A stretch of 64,000 nucleotides of DNA, from assembly GCA_963575745.1 (NCBI GenBank), contig CAUYUJ010015306.1, forward strand, positions 7,501 to 71,500, given 5' to 3'. Below are positions 21,880 to 32,159 of this stretch, in pieces; positions within the stretch are counted from its first letter, which is position 1, and every line of letters starts with the position of its first letter. The notes under the pieces are model-generated. The model searched no databases and was not told the DNA's origin. It saw only the letters and a list, made by a program, of their open reading frames with translations. Both the position numbers and the translations under genes were made by a program. The DNA comes from Prorocentrum cordatum. Taxonomy: Eukaryota; Sar; Dinophyceae; Prorocentrales; Prorocentraceae.

Positions 21880-21880
<1 letters not shown>

Positions 21881-21918
<38 letters not shown>

Positions 21919-21945
21919 TTTTTATATATATATATAGATATATAC
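21881..21945. repeat. (TA)n microsatellite
   Basis: Near-pure TA repeats with a few interruptions. Confidence 0.97.
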
Positions 21946-23035
21946 ATGGCGGCTTGGGCTTCCCTTGGGGGCTTGAATTGCTTGTTTAGACCTCCCCTCG
22001 GGGGGCCTGTTTTGATTCCCTTCGGGGGGGCCTGTTTCCGTTTGTATTTGCAGGTTGATTTGGCGAGACGGTTTACCGACGACGCGCGCTAGTGGTGGGG
22101 TGGGCTGGCCATAGAGACATGAAAGAAACCTTCCCGGACAACACAGGAGCTTTCTCACACGCCTGCTCCGTGCAGATACGGCGGCGGATTGCACCAGCTG
22201 GGAGACAACTGCTGGCGGGGTGGACGCTGCAGGGCCATGGCAAGGACACGGGCAGCGCTGTACAGCCTGCTCATGACGCGCTGACGCAGGACATGCGAGC
22301 CGTCTTTGCTGCAGAGGCAGTCTGCGCGGAGGTTTGCGCCAGCCATTGTGAGCCTGTACGCGTGGACTTCGGGCCGAGGCTCTCTGCGACCCGTGTGGGA
22401 GAGCCCGTCCCAGCGCCAGCGGTCTCCGAAACGCAGTGGGCCTTGGCGTGGCCACACGGTCGCCGCCGCAAAAACTGCCCGTTCAAGGCTGGCGCCGCGC
22501 AAAGGAGGCGCCGAACGGCGACGCGCACGGTCGCGCGCGCCGAAGGCACTCTAGAAGTGCCTTCTGGGCGGCGCAGGGGCGACACAAAAATGGAGGTGTT
22601 TGCGTGCCAGTGGATCTGGCGCCCTGGCGCGGAGGTTGTTCGCGGAGTTGGGCGCCCTGGCGCGGACGGCCGAACGACCCCTGCAGCGGGACCGCTGGGC
22701 CACGACCCCGGTCAGCACGGACCGACTGCAATCTGCAGGCGCTGAGCGCGCTTCGCCACGAGCGGCGGCTGCGCGGTTGGGCTCGCAGACGAGTCCCCTG
22801 GCCCCGCGCAGAAGGAGAGCTCGCTGATGGCAGCCGGAGGCTGCCGTCCGCGGGGGCCTCCAGGGCAACCGCCCCGGGTGCGGCAAGCGATTGGTGTGCA
22901 GCGCCGTATGGTCGACCCGCACGGTAAGGACGGACAGCCTTCCCAAGGGAACCCTTGCATCCTTCCCTCCTCGGGGCATGCCTGGGCCACTTTTATTTGT
23001 CCGCGCCCCGCTCGAGAAGCTTCGGCATGGCCGTC
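21946..23035. other. unassigned GC-rich stretch
   Basis: Several moderately long frames on both strands (for example + 22092-22745) lack recognisable domains. It lies in the inferred intron 20069-23715. A real exon here cannot be excluded. Confidence 0.35.
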
Positions 23036-23040
23036 CAATC

Positions 23041-23249
23041 TGGGCGCCCGAAATGGGTGCGGAAAGAATGGGTACAATGCCCAACAGCCGTTCCTGTTCA
23101 TTTTGAACAGGACTCGCTGTCCACGCCGCCGCGGCCTGTGTCCATTCGAGACAGGAGGCCGCCTGCCCAACAGCGGCCGCTGTTGGTTTGGGACAACATT
23201 TGTTGTTGGGCATTGTGCCCATTCTCCCCGTACCCATTTCGGGCGTCCA
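23041..23249. mobile_element. foldback element with nested palindromes
   Basis: Arms of 46 bases, 23041-23086 and 23204-23249, are about 85% reverse complements (GCCCGAAATGGGT; ATGCCCAACA with TGTTGGGCAT). Between them lie a hairpin TCCTGTTC/GAACAGGA near 23092-23110 and a perfect 20-base palindrome CCAACAGCGGCCGCTGTTGG at 23167-23186. Confidence 0.75.
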
Positions 23250-23559
23250 AATCCACGGCCCTTTGCGTCCTTCTCGCGCATCCTTCTGATACGGGCCGAC
23301 TGCCTCCTGCTTCGCTGCGTCCCGACGCTGCCGCTGCCGCTGCCGGGGGCCCAGGTGGCGTGCCGCTCCTCGCGCGCGGGTGCTCGGCGGGCGCCCGCTC
23401 TCCCCAGGCGGTCTTCTGCGCGAGGGTGGGCCGGCAGCGCTCCCGCCCGCGCCCGCTCGCGAGCTGGTGCGGTTCTCGGGGGCGCGCGGCTCTCTCCCTC
23501 CGCCCCTCCCCGTGGCAGCCCCGCTGTCTCCTTCTTCCCCTCCTCCCTCCCCTTTCGGT

Positions 23560-23710
23560 TCCCTCTCTTCCTGTTCCCTCCTCCTGCTCCCTCCTTTCTC
23601 CTCTTCCTCCTCCTCCTCCTCCCTCCTCCTCCTCCTCCTCCATCCTCCTTCTCCTCACTCCTCGTGCTCGTCTCCTTCCCCTCTCCCCGCCCCTCCCCTC
23701 CTCCTCGCCG
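23560..23710. repeat. CCT-rich tract upstream of exon at 23716
   Basis: CTCCTCC repeats ending in CGCCGCTCAG. It could serve as an extended polypyrimidine tract for the acceptor at 23715. Confidence 0.85.
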
Positions 23711-23715
23711 CTCAG

Positions 23716-23784
23716 GACGTGCAGGCCCTCCTGCACACCCTCCACAAGGCCGACTGCGCGCAGCCCTGCGAAGAGGCCGCGGGG
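23716..23784 (+). CDS. module 2, middle (second part) and C-part exon
   Basis: Directly after CTCAG the frame reads DVQALLHTLHKADCAQPCEE. D-x-Q, L-H, the Lys and C-x-x-P-C line up with DFQTVLHKQGK and CLLPCKE of module 3. Joined to YPSLTPRSSPK at 20035-20068 the two modules have equal length with no gap. The 3' end is uncertain because the frame stays open into GC-rich and GTC-repeat sequence. Function unknown. Confidence 0.55.
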
Positions 23785-23867
23785 CGGGAGCCGGGCCTTC
23801 GGCCAGCGGTGGCCCCGCCTCCTTCCGAGGACGTCAACGGCACCGCTGGCGGCGCTGGCGCCGTCGT

Positions 23868-23946
23868 CTTTGTCTTCGTCTTCGTCTTCGTCTTGTCGTC
23901 GTCGTCGTCGTCGTCGTCGGGGGCGGAGGCGGCGGCGGCGTCGTCG
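23868..23946. repeat. GTCTTC/GTC microsatellite
   Basis: GTCTTCGTCTTC followed by GTCGTCGTC runs. Confidence 0.9.
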
Positions 23947-24195
23947 TTGCGTTCCTCCTCCCACCTCCCTCCCTCCTTCTCTTCTCCTTCGCTCCTCCTC
24001 ATCGCCCCTCCTCCCCCTCATCCTCCCTCTCATCCTTGTCCGTGCGTCCCATTGCGCAAGCATCGCTTCGACGAGGGCGCCGCTGCGACTGCTGCAGCGT
24101 GGACACCCGAGGGTCTTGCACCCCTGCCCTGCGTCCCTGTGTTCTCGCGGCCGACGGTGCACGTCTGTGCCGGCGGTTGACTGCTGCTCCGTCTC

Positions 24196-24243
24196 TTTCC
24201 CCAGTTCGGCTTCGCCTCGGGGCCTTTCATTCGTTCGTGCAGA
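24196..24243 (+). repeat. 48-bp direct repeat, left flank of foldback copy 3
   Basis: Matches 24398-24445 at 47 of 48 positions, beginning TTTCCCCAGTTCGGC and ending TTCGTTCGTGCAGA. It immediately abuts the foldback element, so it is either a very long target duplication or a local tandem duplication that the element split. Confidence 0.9.
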
Positions 24244-24397
24244 TAGGGGGCCACGTGCGAACCCTACCCCTACCCCCCACAATTTCTGAGGGGGAGGGTG
24301 GGGTTCACTTAATTCAAGAGCTCCCGAGCGAAGTGAACCCCACCCTCCCCCTCAGAAATCGTGGGGGGTAGGGGCAGGGTTCGCACGTGGCCCCCTA
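24244..24397. mobile_element. foldback element, copy 3 (near-perfect arms)
   Basis: Starts TAGGGGGCCACGTGCGAACC and ends with its reverse complement GCACGTGGCCCCCTA. Arms are about 67 bases each with few mismatches; the loop is AATTCAAGAGCTCCCGAGCG. It has no open frame of note. Confidence 0.9.
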
Positions 24398-24445
24398 TTT
24401 CCCCAGTTCGGCTTCGCCTCGGGGCTTTTCATTCGTTCGTGCAGA
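24398..24445 (+). repeat. 48-bp direct repeat, right flank of foldback copy 3
   Basis: Second copy of 24196-24243, with one C/T difference. Confidence 0.9.
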
Positions 24446-24595
24446 GCTGGCGGGTGCCCGGCGCTGTCGTCGCCGGATTCCCGGGGGGCTCTTCGGGTTC
24501 AGCTTCTCGACGGGGGGGTCCCAGGGATCCTCGGCTTTGGCTCCCTGCAAGGGCGCTCCCCAGTGTTCCTCGGTCTTGTATCACAAGGCCTTGCC

Positions 24596-24735
24596 TGGGT
24601 TCTCTGGGTCCTTGGTTCTTGGTCTTGGCTCCCTGTTTCCTTGGCCTTGGTTCTTCGGTTCCTTGGTTGCTTGGTCTGGTTCCTTGGTTTCTTGGTTCCG
24701 TGGGTTTGCAGTGCTGGTTCCTCAGTTTTGGCTCT
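24596..24735. repeat. CTTGGTTC-type minisatellite
   Basis: Repeats of CTTGGTTC, CTTGGTCTTGG and variants. Confidence 0.75.
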
Positions 24736-24764
24736 TTGATTCCTTGCTGCCTCGCTACGGACTG

Positions 24765-24925
24765 CCACGCGATGCAACGCAATGGTAAGCAATGCCAAGC
24801 ACCGCCACGCACTGCTGGTCGATGCCACGCAGTGCTAAGCAATGCCAAGCACCACCACGCAATGCCAAGCAATGCCACGCAATCTGACTCGCAATATGCC
24901 AAGCAATGCCACACAATGCGCCCAT
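24765..24925. repeat. AATGCCAAGC/AATGCCACGC minisatellite
   Basis: About fifteen 10-base units such as AATGCCAAGC and ACTGCCACGC. Confidence 0.85.
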
Positions 24926-24992
24926 GCAGCAGGAAAGGTTCCCTTTATTGGAGTCACGCTGGGTTCATGTTCTATTCTCACCCCTAGAGAAC

Positions 24993-25132
24993 AACTATTG
25001 TTGATCCCCCCCAGTGCCCAGTGCTTTTTTCAAGTGAAGTACCACTCCTGGGGCTCGCACATGGTTTCTTCCAAAGGAAGGTTTGGCCCTCAAACTGCGT
25101 TCACCGATTACCCCCGAGCTACAACAATAACG
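24993..25132. mobile_element. MITE with CAACAATAACG termini, copy 1
   Basis: 140 bases from AACTATTGTTGATCC to CGAGCTACAACAATAACG. Interior shares CCCCCAGTGCCCAGTG, CCACTCCTGGGGCTCGCAC and TTGGCCCTCAAACTGCGTT with copy 2 at 27251. The left terminus has two mismatches to the 11-base inverted repeat of copy 2. Confidence 0.8.
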
Positions 25133-25173
25133 GCTCTCTGATTGCGAAGGCCTTACGGTCGGTGCCGCCGACC

Positions 25174-25182
25174 CAGAAGGGA

Positions 25183-25215
<33 letters not shown>

Positions 25216-25217
25216 CG
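25174..25217. repeat. (GAC)n microsatellite
   Basis: About 14 GAC units. Confidence 0.95.
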
Positions 25218-25269
25218 CGGCGGTGGCGGTGGCAAAGACGACGACGCTGACGTTGGCCAGGGATGGTTC

Positions 25270-25640
25270 TTGAGGTCTCTTGGGAAGTCTTTCGGGGGCC
25301 TCTCGGGAGAAATTTTTGGGCCTCTTGGGAGCCTCTTGGGGGCCTCTTGGGAGCCTTGGGGGGCCTCTTCGGGCTTCCTGGGGACTGGGAAACCTCCAGG
25401 GGCCTCCTGGGAGCTTCTTGGGGCCGAGGGCTCGAAATGTCCGTTCGGGTCCCCTGTCTGGGCACGCTCTTGGAGCCGTCTTGGGGGCATCTGGGGCCGT
25501 CTTGGAGGCGTTTTGGGCTGTCTTGGGGTCCTCGTGAGCTGTTTGGGGGTCTTCTTGGAGGCCTCTTGGGCCGTCTTGGGGAGATCTTGGGGGCCTCTGG
25601 CGTCGTTTTGGAGCGGCGGGAAGTGGAAAAGGCGAGAACA
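25270..25640. repeat. degenerate GCCTCTTGGG repeat
   Basis: About twenty variants of GCCTCTTGGG or GTCTTGGGG at 15-25 base spacing. It abuts the left edge of minisatellite-bearing copy B. Confidence 0.75.
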
Positions 25641-25654
25641 CCCAAATCTAAACA

Positions 25655-27175
25655 ATCATCCTGGCGAAGGACCGAACCATATGCAGTTGTGGGTACCGCA
25701 CTTGTGAATATCTTCTTCGGTAGAGCTCCCAATGGGGCCACGAAGCGCTGCACTGGGTGGGGGGAACGCATGCGGGCGGTAGCACTGGGGCCGTCGGTGG
25801 AGCTCCCTATGGGGCCACGAAACGCTGTACTGGGTGGGGGGGACGCATGCGGGCGGTAGCACTGGGGTCTTCGGTGGAGCTCCCTATGGGGCCACGAAGT
25901 GGTGTATTGGGCGGGGGACCCATGCGGATGGTAGTCCGGGAACCTTCGGTGGAGCTCCCTCTGGTGCCACGAAACGCTGTACTGGGTGGGGGGGACGCAT
26001 GCGGGCGGTAGCATCGGAACCTTCGGTGGAGCTCCCTATGGGGCCACGAAACGTGCGAGGGGTGTGCCAAATTGGGTTTTCGGGATGCATGTGGGCGGTG
26101 GCACTGGGGTCTTCGGTGGAGCTCCCTATGGGGCCACGAGACGTGTGAGGGGTGTGTCACATTGGGTTTTCGGGATGCATGTGGGCGATGGCACTGGGGC
26201 CTTCGGTGGAGCTCCCTATGGGGCCACGAAGCGTGTGAGGGGTGTGCCAAGGTGGGTTTTCGGGACGCATGCGGGCGGTGGCACTGGAGCCTTCGGTGGA
26301 GCTCCCTATGGGGCCACGACGCGTGTGAGGGGTGTGCCAAGGTGGGTTTTCGGGACGCATGCGGGCGGTGGCACTGGGGCCTTCCGTGGAGCTCCCTATG
26401 GGGCCACGAAGCGTGTAAGGGGTGTGCCAAGGTGGGTTTTCGGGACGCATGCGGGCGGTGGCACTGGGGCCTTCGGTGGAGCTCTCAGTGGGGCCACGAA
26501 ACGTGCGAGGGGTGTGCCAAATTGGGTTTTCGGGATGCATGTGGGCGGTGGCACTGGGGTCTTCGGTGGAGCTCCCTATGGGGCCACGAAACGTGTGAGG
26601 GGTGTGTCAAATTGGGTTTTCGGGATGCATGTGGGCGGTGGCACTGGGGCCTTCGGTGGAGCTCCCTATGGGGCCACGAAACGTGTGAGGGGTGTGCCAC
26701 GTTCGGTTTTCGGGACGCATGCGTTTGGTGGCACTGGGGCCTTCGGTGGAGCTCCCTATGGGGCCACGAAGCGTGTGAGGGGTGTGCCAAGGTGGGTTTT
26801 CGGGACGCATGCGGGCGGTGGCACTGGAGCCTTCCGTGGAGCTCCCTATGGGGCCACGAAGCGTGTAAGAGGTGTGCCAAGGTGGGTTTTCGGGACGCAT
26901 GCGGGCCGTGGCACTGGGGCCTTCGGTGGAGCTTCCTATTGGGCCACGAAACGTGTGAGGGGTGTGCCAAGGTGGGTTTTCGGGACGCATGCGGGCGGTC
27001 CCACTGAGGGCTTCGGTGGAGCTCCTCATGGGGCCACGAAATGATGTATTGGATGGGTGAAACGCAGAACTGAGGTTGGAGGGGGAGGAGGAGGGAGGAA
27101 GGAGGGAGGAACGCGGGGACCGTCTCTTCAAAACGAGGACCCGACACCACAGGATGGTTGGGAAACAAAAACAAT
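25655..27175 (+). mobile_element. minisatellite-bearing inverted-repeat element, copy B
   Basis: Left edge GGCGAAGGACCGAACCATATGCAG, GTTGTGGGTACCGCAC and ATATCTTCTTCGGT; right edge CCGTCTCTTCAAAACGAGGACC, CACCACAGGATGGTTGGG. In between are about fifteen units; the ~90-base form contains GGAGCTCCCTATGGGGCC, GTGTGAGGGGTGTGCC, GGTTTTCGGGACGCATGC and GGCACTGGGGCCTTCGGT. The units stay open in several frames in both directions (for example + 25986-27044), which is a property of the period; I do not call a gene. Orientation is opposite to copy A. Confidence 0.8.
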
Positions 27176-27250
27176 TAGCGAAGAATAAATAGTCAATGAT
27201 TTTTGGCCTCTTGGGGCCCTCTCGGGAGTGCTCTTGGAGGTGTCTTGGGG

Positions 27251-27376
27251 CGTTATTGTTGATCCCCCCAGTGCCCAGTGTTTTTCAAGCCACTCCTGGG
27301 GCTCGCACTTTTTTCCAAGGAACGTCTTGGCCCTCAAACTGCGTTTGTCGTCTACCCCCGAGCTACAACAATAACG
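27251..27376. mobile_element. MITE with perfect 11-bp termini, copy 2
   Basis: 126 bases bounded by CGTTATTGTTG (27251-27261) and its exact reverse complement CAACAATAACG (27366-27376). Interior matches copy 1 at 24993-25132 with small deletions. Confidence 0.85.
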
Positions 27377-28270
27377 GCTCCCTGACTTTACTTAGAATAC
27401 CGCTCTCGCGCTGGATCTCGTCAGTATGTATATAAGAATCGCGCTCTCGCGTCGGACTTCCTTTTTTACATTTGTTGAGACGCCGCGCCCTCGACACTCA
27501 TTGATCACGCTCTCCCTCTCTCTCGGGACTTCCGCACAATTTGATATGTAATCGCGCTGTCCCTCGAGGCCCTCTCGGTCCATGCAGGACTGATGCTTCA
27601 GCGACCCGCCCGCTCGACCCGGCCATCTGGGCCCGCAGGCTAGACCCGCCCGTTAGGGTCCGCCCGCCCGGCCCGCTCGCCTGGTTCTGCCGTTTGTCTT
27701 ATTGTTCCTAACACCCCTCGTGATAGCGTCTCTTGTCCTGCATCCTTCTCCCTCCCCCTTGTCCCTTCCTCCCTCCCCTCCCTTCCCCTAATGTCCCGTC
27801 TGCTTGATTCTTCCAGGGTCCTGGTCGGGGCGTCTGCCCTCCAAGGTGGGCGCCACCATGCTCCACCGCGCTTGCGCCGATCAGGTGCTCCTTGCAGCGG
27901 GACGCCCCCTGGCTCCCCCTCGCGCTCGCGTTCTCCGCGCCAGCGCCCTCCCCCCCCCCTTCCCCCGGTGGCGGCCCCGCCCTCCGCGCGGCCCCCCCAA
28001 AGGCTGCGCGTCGGGTGGCCCCCCGCCCTGCCCCCTCCGGGCGGCCACGGCCCTGCCGCTCCTGCGGCTGGGCCTCCGCCTCTGCCTGCGCTGGCCCTGT
28101 GACTGGGCTGCTGCCCGCTCCGCCCGGCTGTGATGCGTGCGCCGGCTGGGCAGGGCGCCTCTCCGCCCTCGCCTTGGCGCCCTCCCCCGACGCGGCCACA
28201 GCGCCGCCATCGGAAGCTGGAAGAGACGATAGCCTGAAGAACATCGAACACTCATTGAACGTCGACGTTA
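27377..28270. other. unassigned GC-rich stretch
   Basis: Overlapping open frames on both strands reflect high GC. No domain recognised. Inside the inferred intergenic or intronic space between modules 2 and 3. Confidence 0.35.
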
Positions 28271-28274
28271 CTTT

Positions 28275-28440
28275 GCCTCTTTGGGCCCTCTTGGGGTCCT
28301 CGCGGTGCTTCACTGAGGCCCTTGGGACGTCTTGGGGCTATCTTGGGCGTCTTGGAGCGCTCGTGGGCTGTCTTGAAGGTCTCTTGGGCACTTCCTGGGC
28401 CCCTCTGGGCCCGTCTTGGGTCCCCTTGGCCTCCGGAGAA
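28275..28440. repeat. degenerate CTTGGG repeat
   Basis: Same style as 25270-25640: GCCCTCTTGGGGTCCTCG, GTCTTGGGGC and variants. Confidence 0.6.
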
Positions 28441-28554
28441 GTCGCGCGAGGAAGTCCAGGGGCGAGCGGGCGCGCCCAGGAAATCTGATAACCTGGGACC
28501 CCAGCCCCTAGATGACTAGAACCCCCCAGTCCTGCGTACAGAGAGCAGAGAACA

Positions 28555-28590
28555 CTCCTCCTCCTCCTCCTCCTCCTCCTCGTCCTCCTC
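28555..28590. repeat. CCT/CTC microsatellite
   Basis: CTCCTCCTCC run. Confidence 0.9.
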
Positions 28591-28764
28591 ACCGCTCCTC
28601 CATGAGAGCCTAGGGGCAACCCGCGCATCCACGGCCGCCTACGGCCGTTGGGCAGCAGAGAGCGGCGGGGGGCACAGGGTCGGGTGCGCGGCCTCCGTGG
28701 CGGGAGCTTGCCGTGCTCCCCGCCCGCGCATCGCCGGGAACGCGCTCCTGCGCTCCGGGTCTCG

Positions 28765-28852
28765 AGGGGTGTCGCTTCGATAGAGCGGGCTCCTGGGGTG
28801 GCGGGCACGCCTTCCGCGGTGTCGCTTCGATAAAGTGGGCTCCTGGGGTAAG
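28765..28852. repeat. ~52-bp tandem duplication
   Basis: GGTGTCGCTTCGATAGAGCG and GGTGTCGCTTCGATAAAGTG, each followed by GGCTCCTGGGGT. Confidence 0.75.
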
Positions 28853-28859
28853 AGGGTGA

Positions 28860-30340
28860 TCAGTGCCCTGGCGGCTGGGAAGCTCCTCTCAGGTTTTCTG
28901 CCCTGGCCCGCACCAGACAACCGATCAGATCAGTTTTTGGTGCCGGTTGAGGGATTCATCGCTGGACTTCTGGACGTGGACGAGGGACGATGGGGGAGGG
29001 GCAGGAGGGAGGACGCACATGCCATCGTCACGCAGGACACCACACCCTCTCCCCCACTCCCGCCTCTCCTCTTTGTCCCCGCACCGCCTCCTCCCTCCGA
29101 GCACCCCACCTTTGAATTAGCGTCGCTGCGGCCAACCAATATGCCCCATCCGCCCGGCGTTCTGTTTGGGTGGAGGTGGCGATGGCGCCGATTGTCGGGT
29201 GGCTTGCCATTTGCCCAAAGCTCGACTGTTGAGGATGAGGAAGAGGAGGTCTCATTACATTCACAATTGCTCCCTCCTCGATGTGGAATCCTTTCCCTGT
29301 TCTATTCCCCTGCCTCGGACAGCTGCGCCATCCGCGCCGCCCTGACGAGGGGGGGAGGGAAGGTTCGCGCGGAGCTCGCGTCCAGAGACGACGAAGTGGT
29401 TGAGATCGACGACCATGGTCGGCAGGTGGCCTCGGGTCTGAAGGGGGAGAGACAGGAGGAAGCCCGCAACACCAGGAGCAGAAAAGGGCCCCAAGGGAGA
29501 GGGTGCCTGAGCTCTCTCTTGCTTGCTTCGAGTAGGGCGTCGACCGCACCATCTCTTCACCCGAAAGATGTTTGTCTCGTCAAATCGCATTTGCTTTACA
29601 CGCAGCGCACATGTCAATCCTATTGGGGGTAAATCAATTCCGTAGTCAATCTCCTACCCTATTGTTTGGCTTCCTGAGACCCCTCCTTTCCGCCCCCGCT
29701 TCCTCTCTTCGGCGGCGAAATCCGATCCCTGCCCTCGTCGATCCACGGTGCAGGCGGCTCGATGTGCGGCGGGGGTGAAGGTTCGGAATCCGTCGAACAC
29801 GTGGCGGAATCCGAAGCCCACCTCCGCCTCCCATCGATTGGGGAGAATCGATGAACGGTGGGGGTAGGGCTCGGATGTCGCCGCCTATCCCGTCTTCAGC
29901 CGTCATGCCGGCCACCGAACCCGTGACAGCACAAGGTCTATCTTCCGATTCTGATGTTCGCCAGCGCCGCAGCCAAAGGCATGTGTATTTGTCAGGTTTG
30001 CCCACAGAGCGTGGCAGCCATGAACCCCTAACGGTTCCTGTGATCAGATTGTCTCGTTGGATGCATGGCGCTGGGTGAGTGGACAGGCTAGCTCCGGAAT
30101 TTCCAGTTCTTGTGTGTTGGAGCCTTGTGTTGGCGTATTTGCAGCGTTCTTCATCTTGCCGGAATATTTTCATACGCAATCTTGTTTGTGCGGACGTGCG
30201 CTCTCATTGACAGTTTGATGAGTGTAAGCTACAATAATTGTTTTAGAGGGGGAGTGGTGCGGGGGAGTACAGAGCGGGATGCAGATAGAGAGAGAGGGGA
30301 GAGAGAACATGCGAGAGAGCGATAGAGAGAGAGAGATAGA
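28860..30340. other. unassigned stretch
   Basis: A + frame at 28835-29632 and others have no recognisable domain. GA microsatellite begins at about 30285. No gene called; unrecognised exons are possible. Confidence 0.35.
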
Positions 30341-30344
30341 CAAC

Positions 30345-31490
30345 ATTATCTTGGCGAAATACCCAACCATATGCAGTTGTGGGTACCGCAATTGTGAGTA
30401 TCTTCTTCGGTGAAGCTCCCATGGGGCCACGAAGCGCTGCACTGGGTGGGGGGGAACGCATGCGGGCGTTAGCACTGAGGGCGTCGGTGAAGCTCCCTAT
30501 GGTACCACGAAGCGTTGTACTGGGTGGGTGGAAACGTCAAACTGGGTAGGTGGGACGCATGCGGGCGGTCCCACTGGGGGCTTCGGTGGAGCTCCCTAGG
30601 GGGCCACGAAACATTGTAGTGTGTGGGTGAAAAATGCCAAATTGGTGTGTGTGTGTGTGGTGTGTGTGTGTGTGTGACGCATGCGGGCGGTCCCTGTGGG
30701 GGCTTCGGTGGAGCTCCCTGTGGGGCCACGAAACGCTGTACTGTGGGTGGGACGGATGTAGACGGTCTTACTGGGGGCTTTGGTAGCTTCCTATGGGGCC
30801 ACGAAGCGTTGTACTTGGTGGGTGAAAATGCCAAATTGGGTTTTCGGGACGCATGCGGACGGTCCCAGTGTGGCCGTCGGTGGGGCTCCCTATGGGGCCA
30901 CGAAGCGCTGTATTGAGTGTGCGGGACGCATGCGGACGGTAGCACTGGGACCTTCGGTGGGGCTCCCTATGGGGCCACGAAACGCTGTACTGGGTGGTTG
31001 GGGTGGGACGCATGCGGACGGTAGCACTGGGACTTTCGGTGGGGCTTCCTATGGGGCCACGAAGCGCTGTACTGGGTTGGTGAAACGCAAGGAGGAGGAG
31101 GAGGAGGGGGCCGCGAAACGCTGTACCGGGTGGTGGGGGGGGCGCATGCGGACGGTAGCACTGGGATCTTCGGTGGGGCTCCCTTTGGGGCCACGAAGCG
31201 GTGTATTGGGTGGGTGAAACACAGGGGGGGGGAGGAGGGGGCCACGAAACGCTGTACTGGGTGGGGTGGGGTGGGGGGGGGGGCGCATGCGGACGGTGGC
31301 ACTGGGACCTTCGGTGGGGCTCCCTATGGGGCCACGAAACAATGTACTGGGTGGGTGAAACGCAGGGAGGAGGGAGGAGGGGGAGGAGGGGGAGGGAGGA
31401 GGGGAGGAGGAGAGGAGAGGAGAGGAGGAACGCGGGGCACCGTCTTTTCAAAACGATGACCCAACACCACAGGATGGTTGGGAAACAAAG
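30345..31490 (+). mobile_element. minisatellite-bearing inverted-repeat element, copy C (both termini intact)
   Basis: Begins CTTGGCGAAATACCCAACC and continues ATATGCAGTTGTGGG, ATCTTCTTCGGTG; ends CCGTCTTTTCAAAACGATG, then CCACAGGATGGTTGGG. CCCAACCAT and ATGGTTGGG are perfect 9-base inverted termini. The core has about ten shorter and more diverse units (GGGGCTCCCTATGGGGCC, GCATGCGGACGGTAGCACTG, CTTCGGTGG), including GT and GAGG microsatellite inserts. Confidence 0.8.
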
Positions 31491-31494
31491 AACG

Positions 31495-31686
31495 AAAGAG
31501 AGAAAGAAGGGGCGAGAGAGAGAGAGAGATAGAGAGAGCGAGAGAGAGAGAGAGAGAAAGAGGGATAGAGAGAGAGAGGAGAACAGAGAGATGGGGAGAG
31601 ATAGAGAGAGAGAGAGAGCGCGAGAAAGAGAAAGAGAGACAGAGAGAGAGAGAGAGAACGACACACACATATATACATCTATCTAT

Positions 31687-31718
<32 letters not shown>

Positions 31719-31725
31719 CGAGAGA
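31495..31725. repeat. (GA)n then (TA)n microsatellites
   Basis: GAGAGA to about 31662, then TATATA at about 31690-31720. Confidence 0.95.
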
Positions 31726-31759
31726 GAGGCATAGGTTGAAGGCACCGTGTTAGGAGCAT

Positions 31760-31850
31760 GGGTGATGGATGGATGTGTACGTGTGCGCGTGCGCGTGCGC
31801 GTGCGCGCGCGTGTGTGTGCGTGTGCGCGTGCGCGTGCGCGTGCGCGTGT

Positions 31851-31886
<36 letters not shown>

Positions 31887-31960
31887 GTGCGTGTGTGTGG
31901 GTGTGTGTGGGTGTGTGCGCGCTTGTGTGCGTATGTTTGTGCTTGGGTGTTCGTGCACGC
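31760..31960. repeat. (GT)n/(GC)n microsatellite
   Basis: GTGCGCGTGTGTG runs directly upstream of the exon at 31988. Confidence 0.95.
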
Positions 31961-31987
31961 ACGGGTGCCCGCTGCGGGCCCGCCGAG

Positions 31988-32106
31988 GTGAAGAGCCAGG
32001 CCTTCGAGCTCGACGAGCCCAGCTGCGGCACCACCAAGCCGGGCGAGTGGTGCTACCAGTCCATCCAGTGGCTGAAGAACGCGGGCCTGAGGAAGCATCC
32101 AGACTG
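31988..32106 (+). CDS. module 3, N-part exon
   Basis: The frame encodes KSQAFELDEPSC, TTKPGEWCYQSIQW, LKNAGLRKHPDW. It has the first Cys, a G-E-x-C-Y signature, Trp five residues after the Tyr-bearing pair, a Gly and the H-P-D-W end typical of the module I remember from dinoflagellate predicted proteins. The exon ends in TG before GTGCCT (32107), phase 2. Joining to 35858 gives Trp-Tyr-Pro across the junction, exactly as in the remembered pattern H-P-x-W-Y-P. The 5' edge (after CCGAG at 31983-31987) is less certain. Function unknown; the four Cys suggest a small disulphide-bearing unit, which is inference. Confidence 0.65.
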
Positions 32107-32159
32107 GTGCCTCATTCATGTTGTTTCTTATTGTGTTGCCGATCGGCACTGTCTCTTGA

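Noticed and set aside
25986-27044. 352-codon and overlapping long frames in the minisatellite elements
   Set aside because: The unit length keeps several frames open in both directions; no frame shows protein-like constraint.
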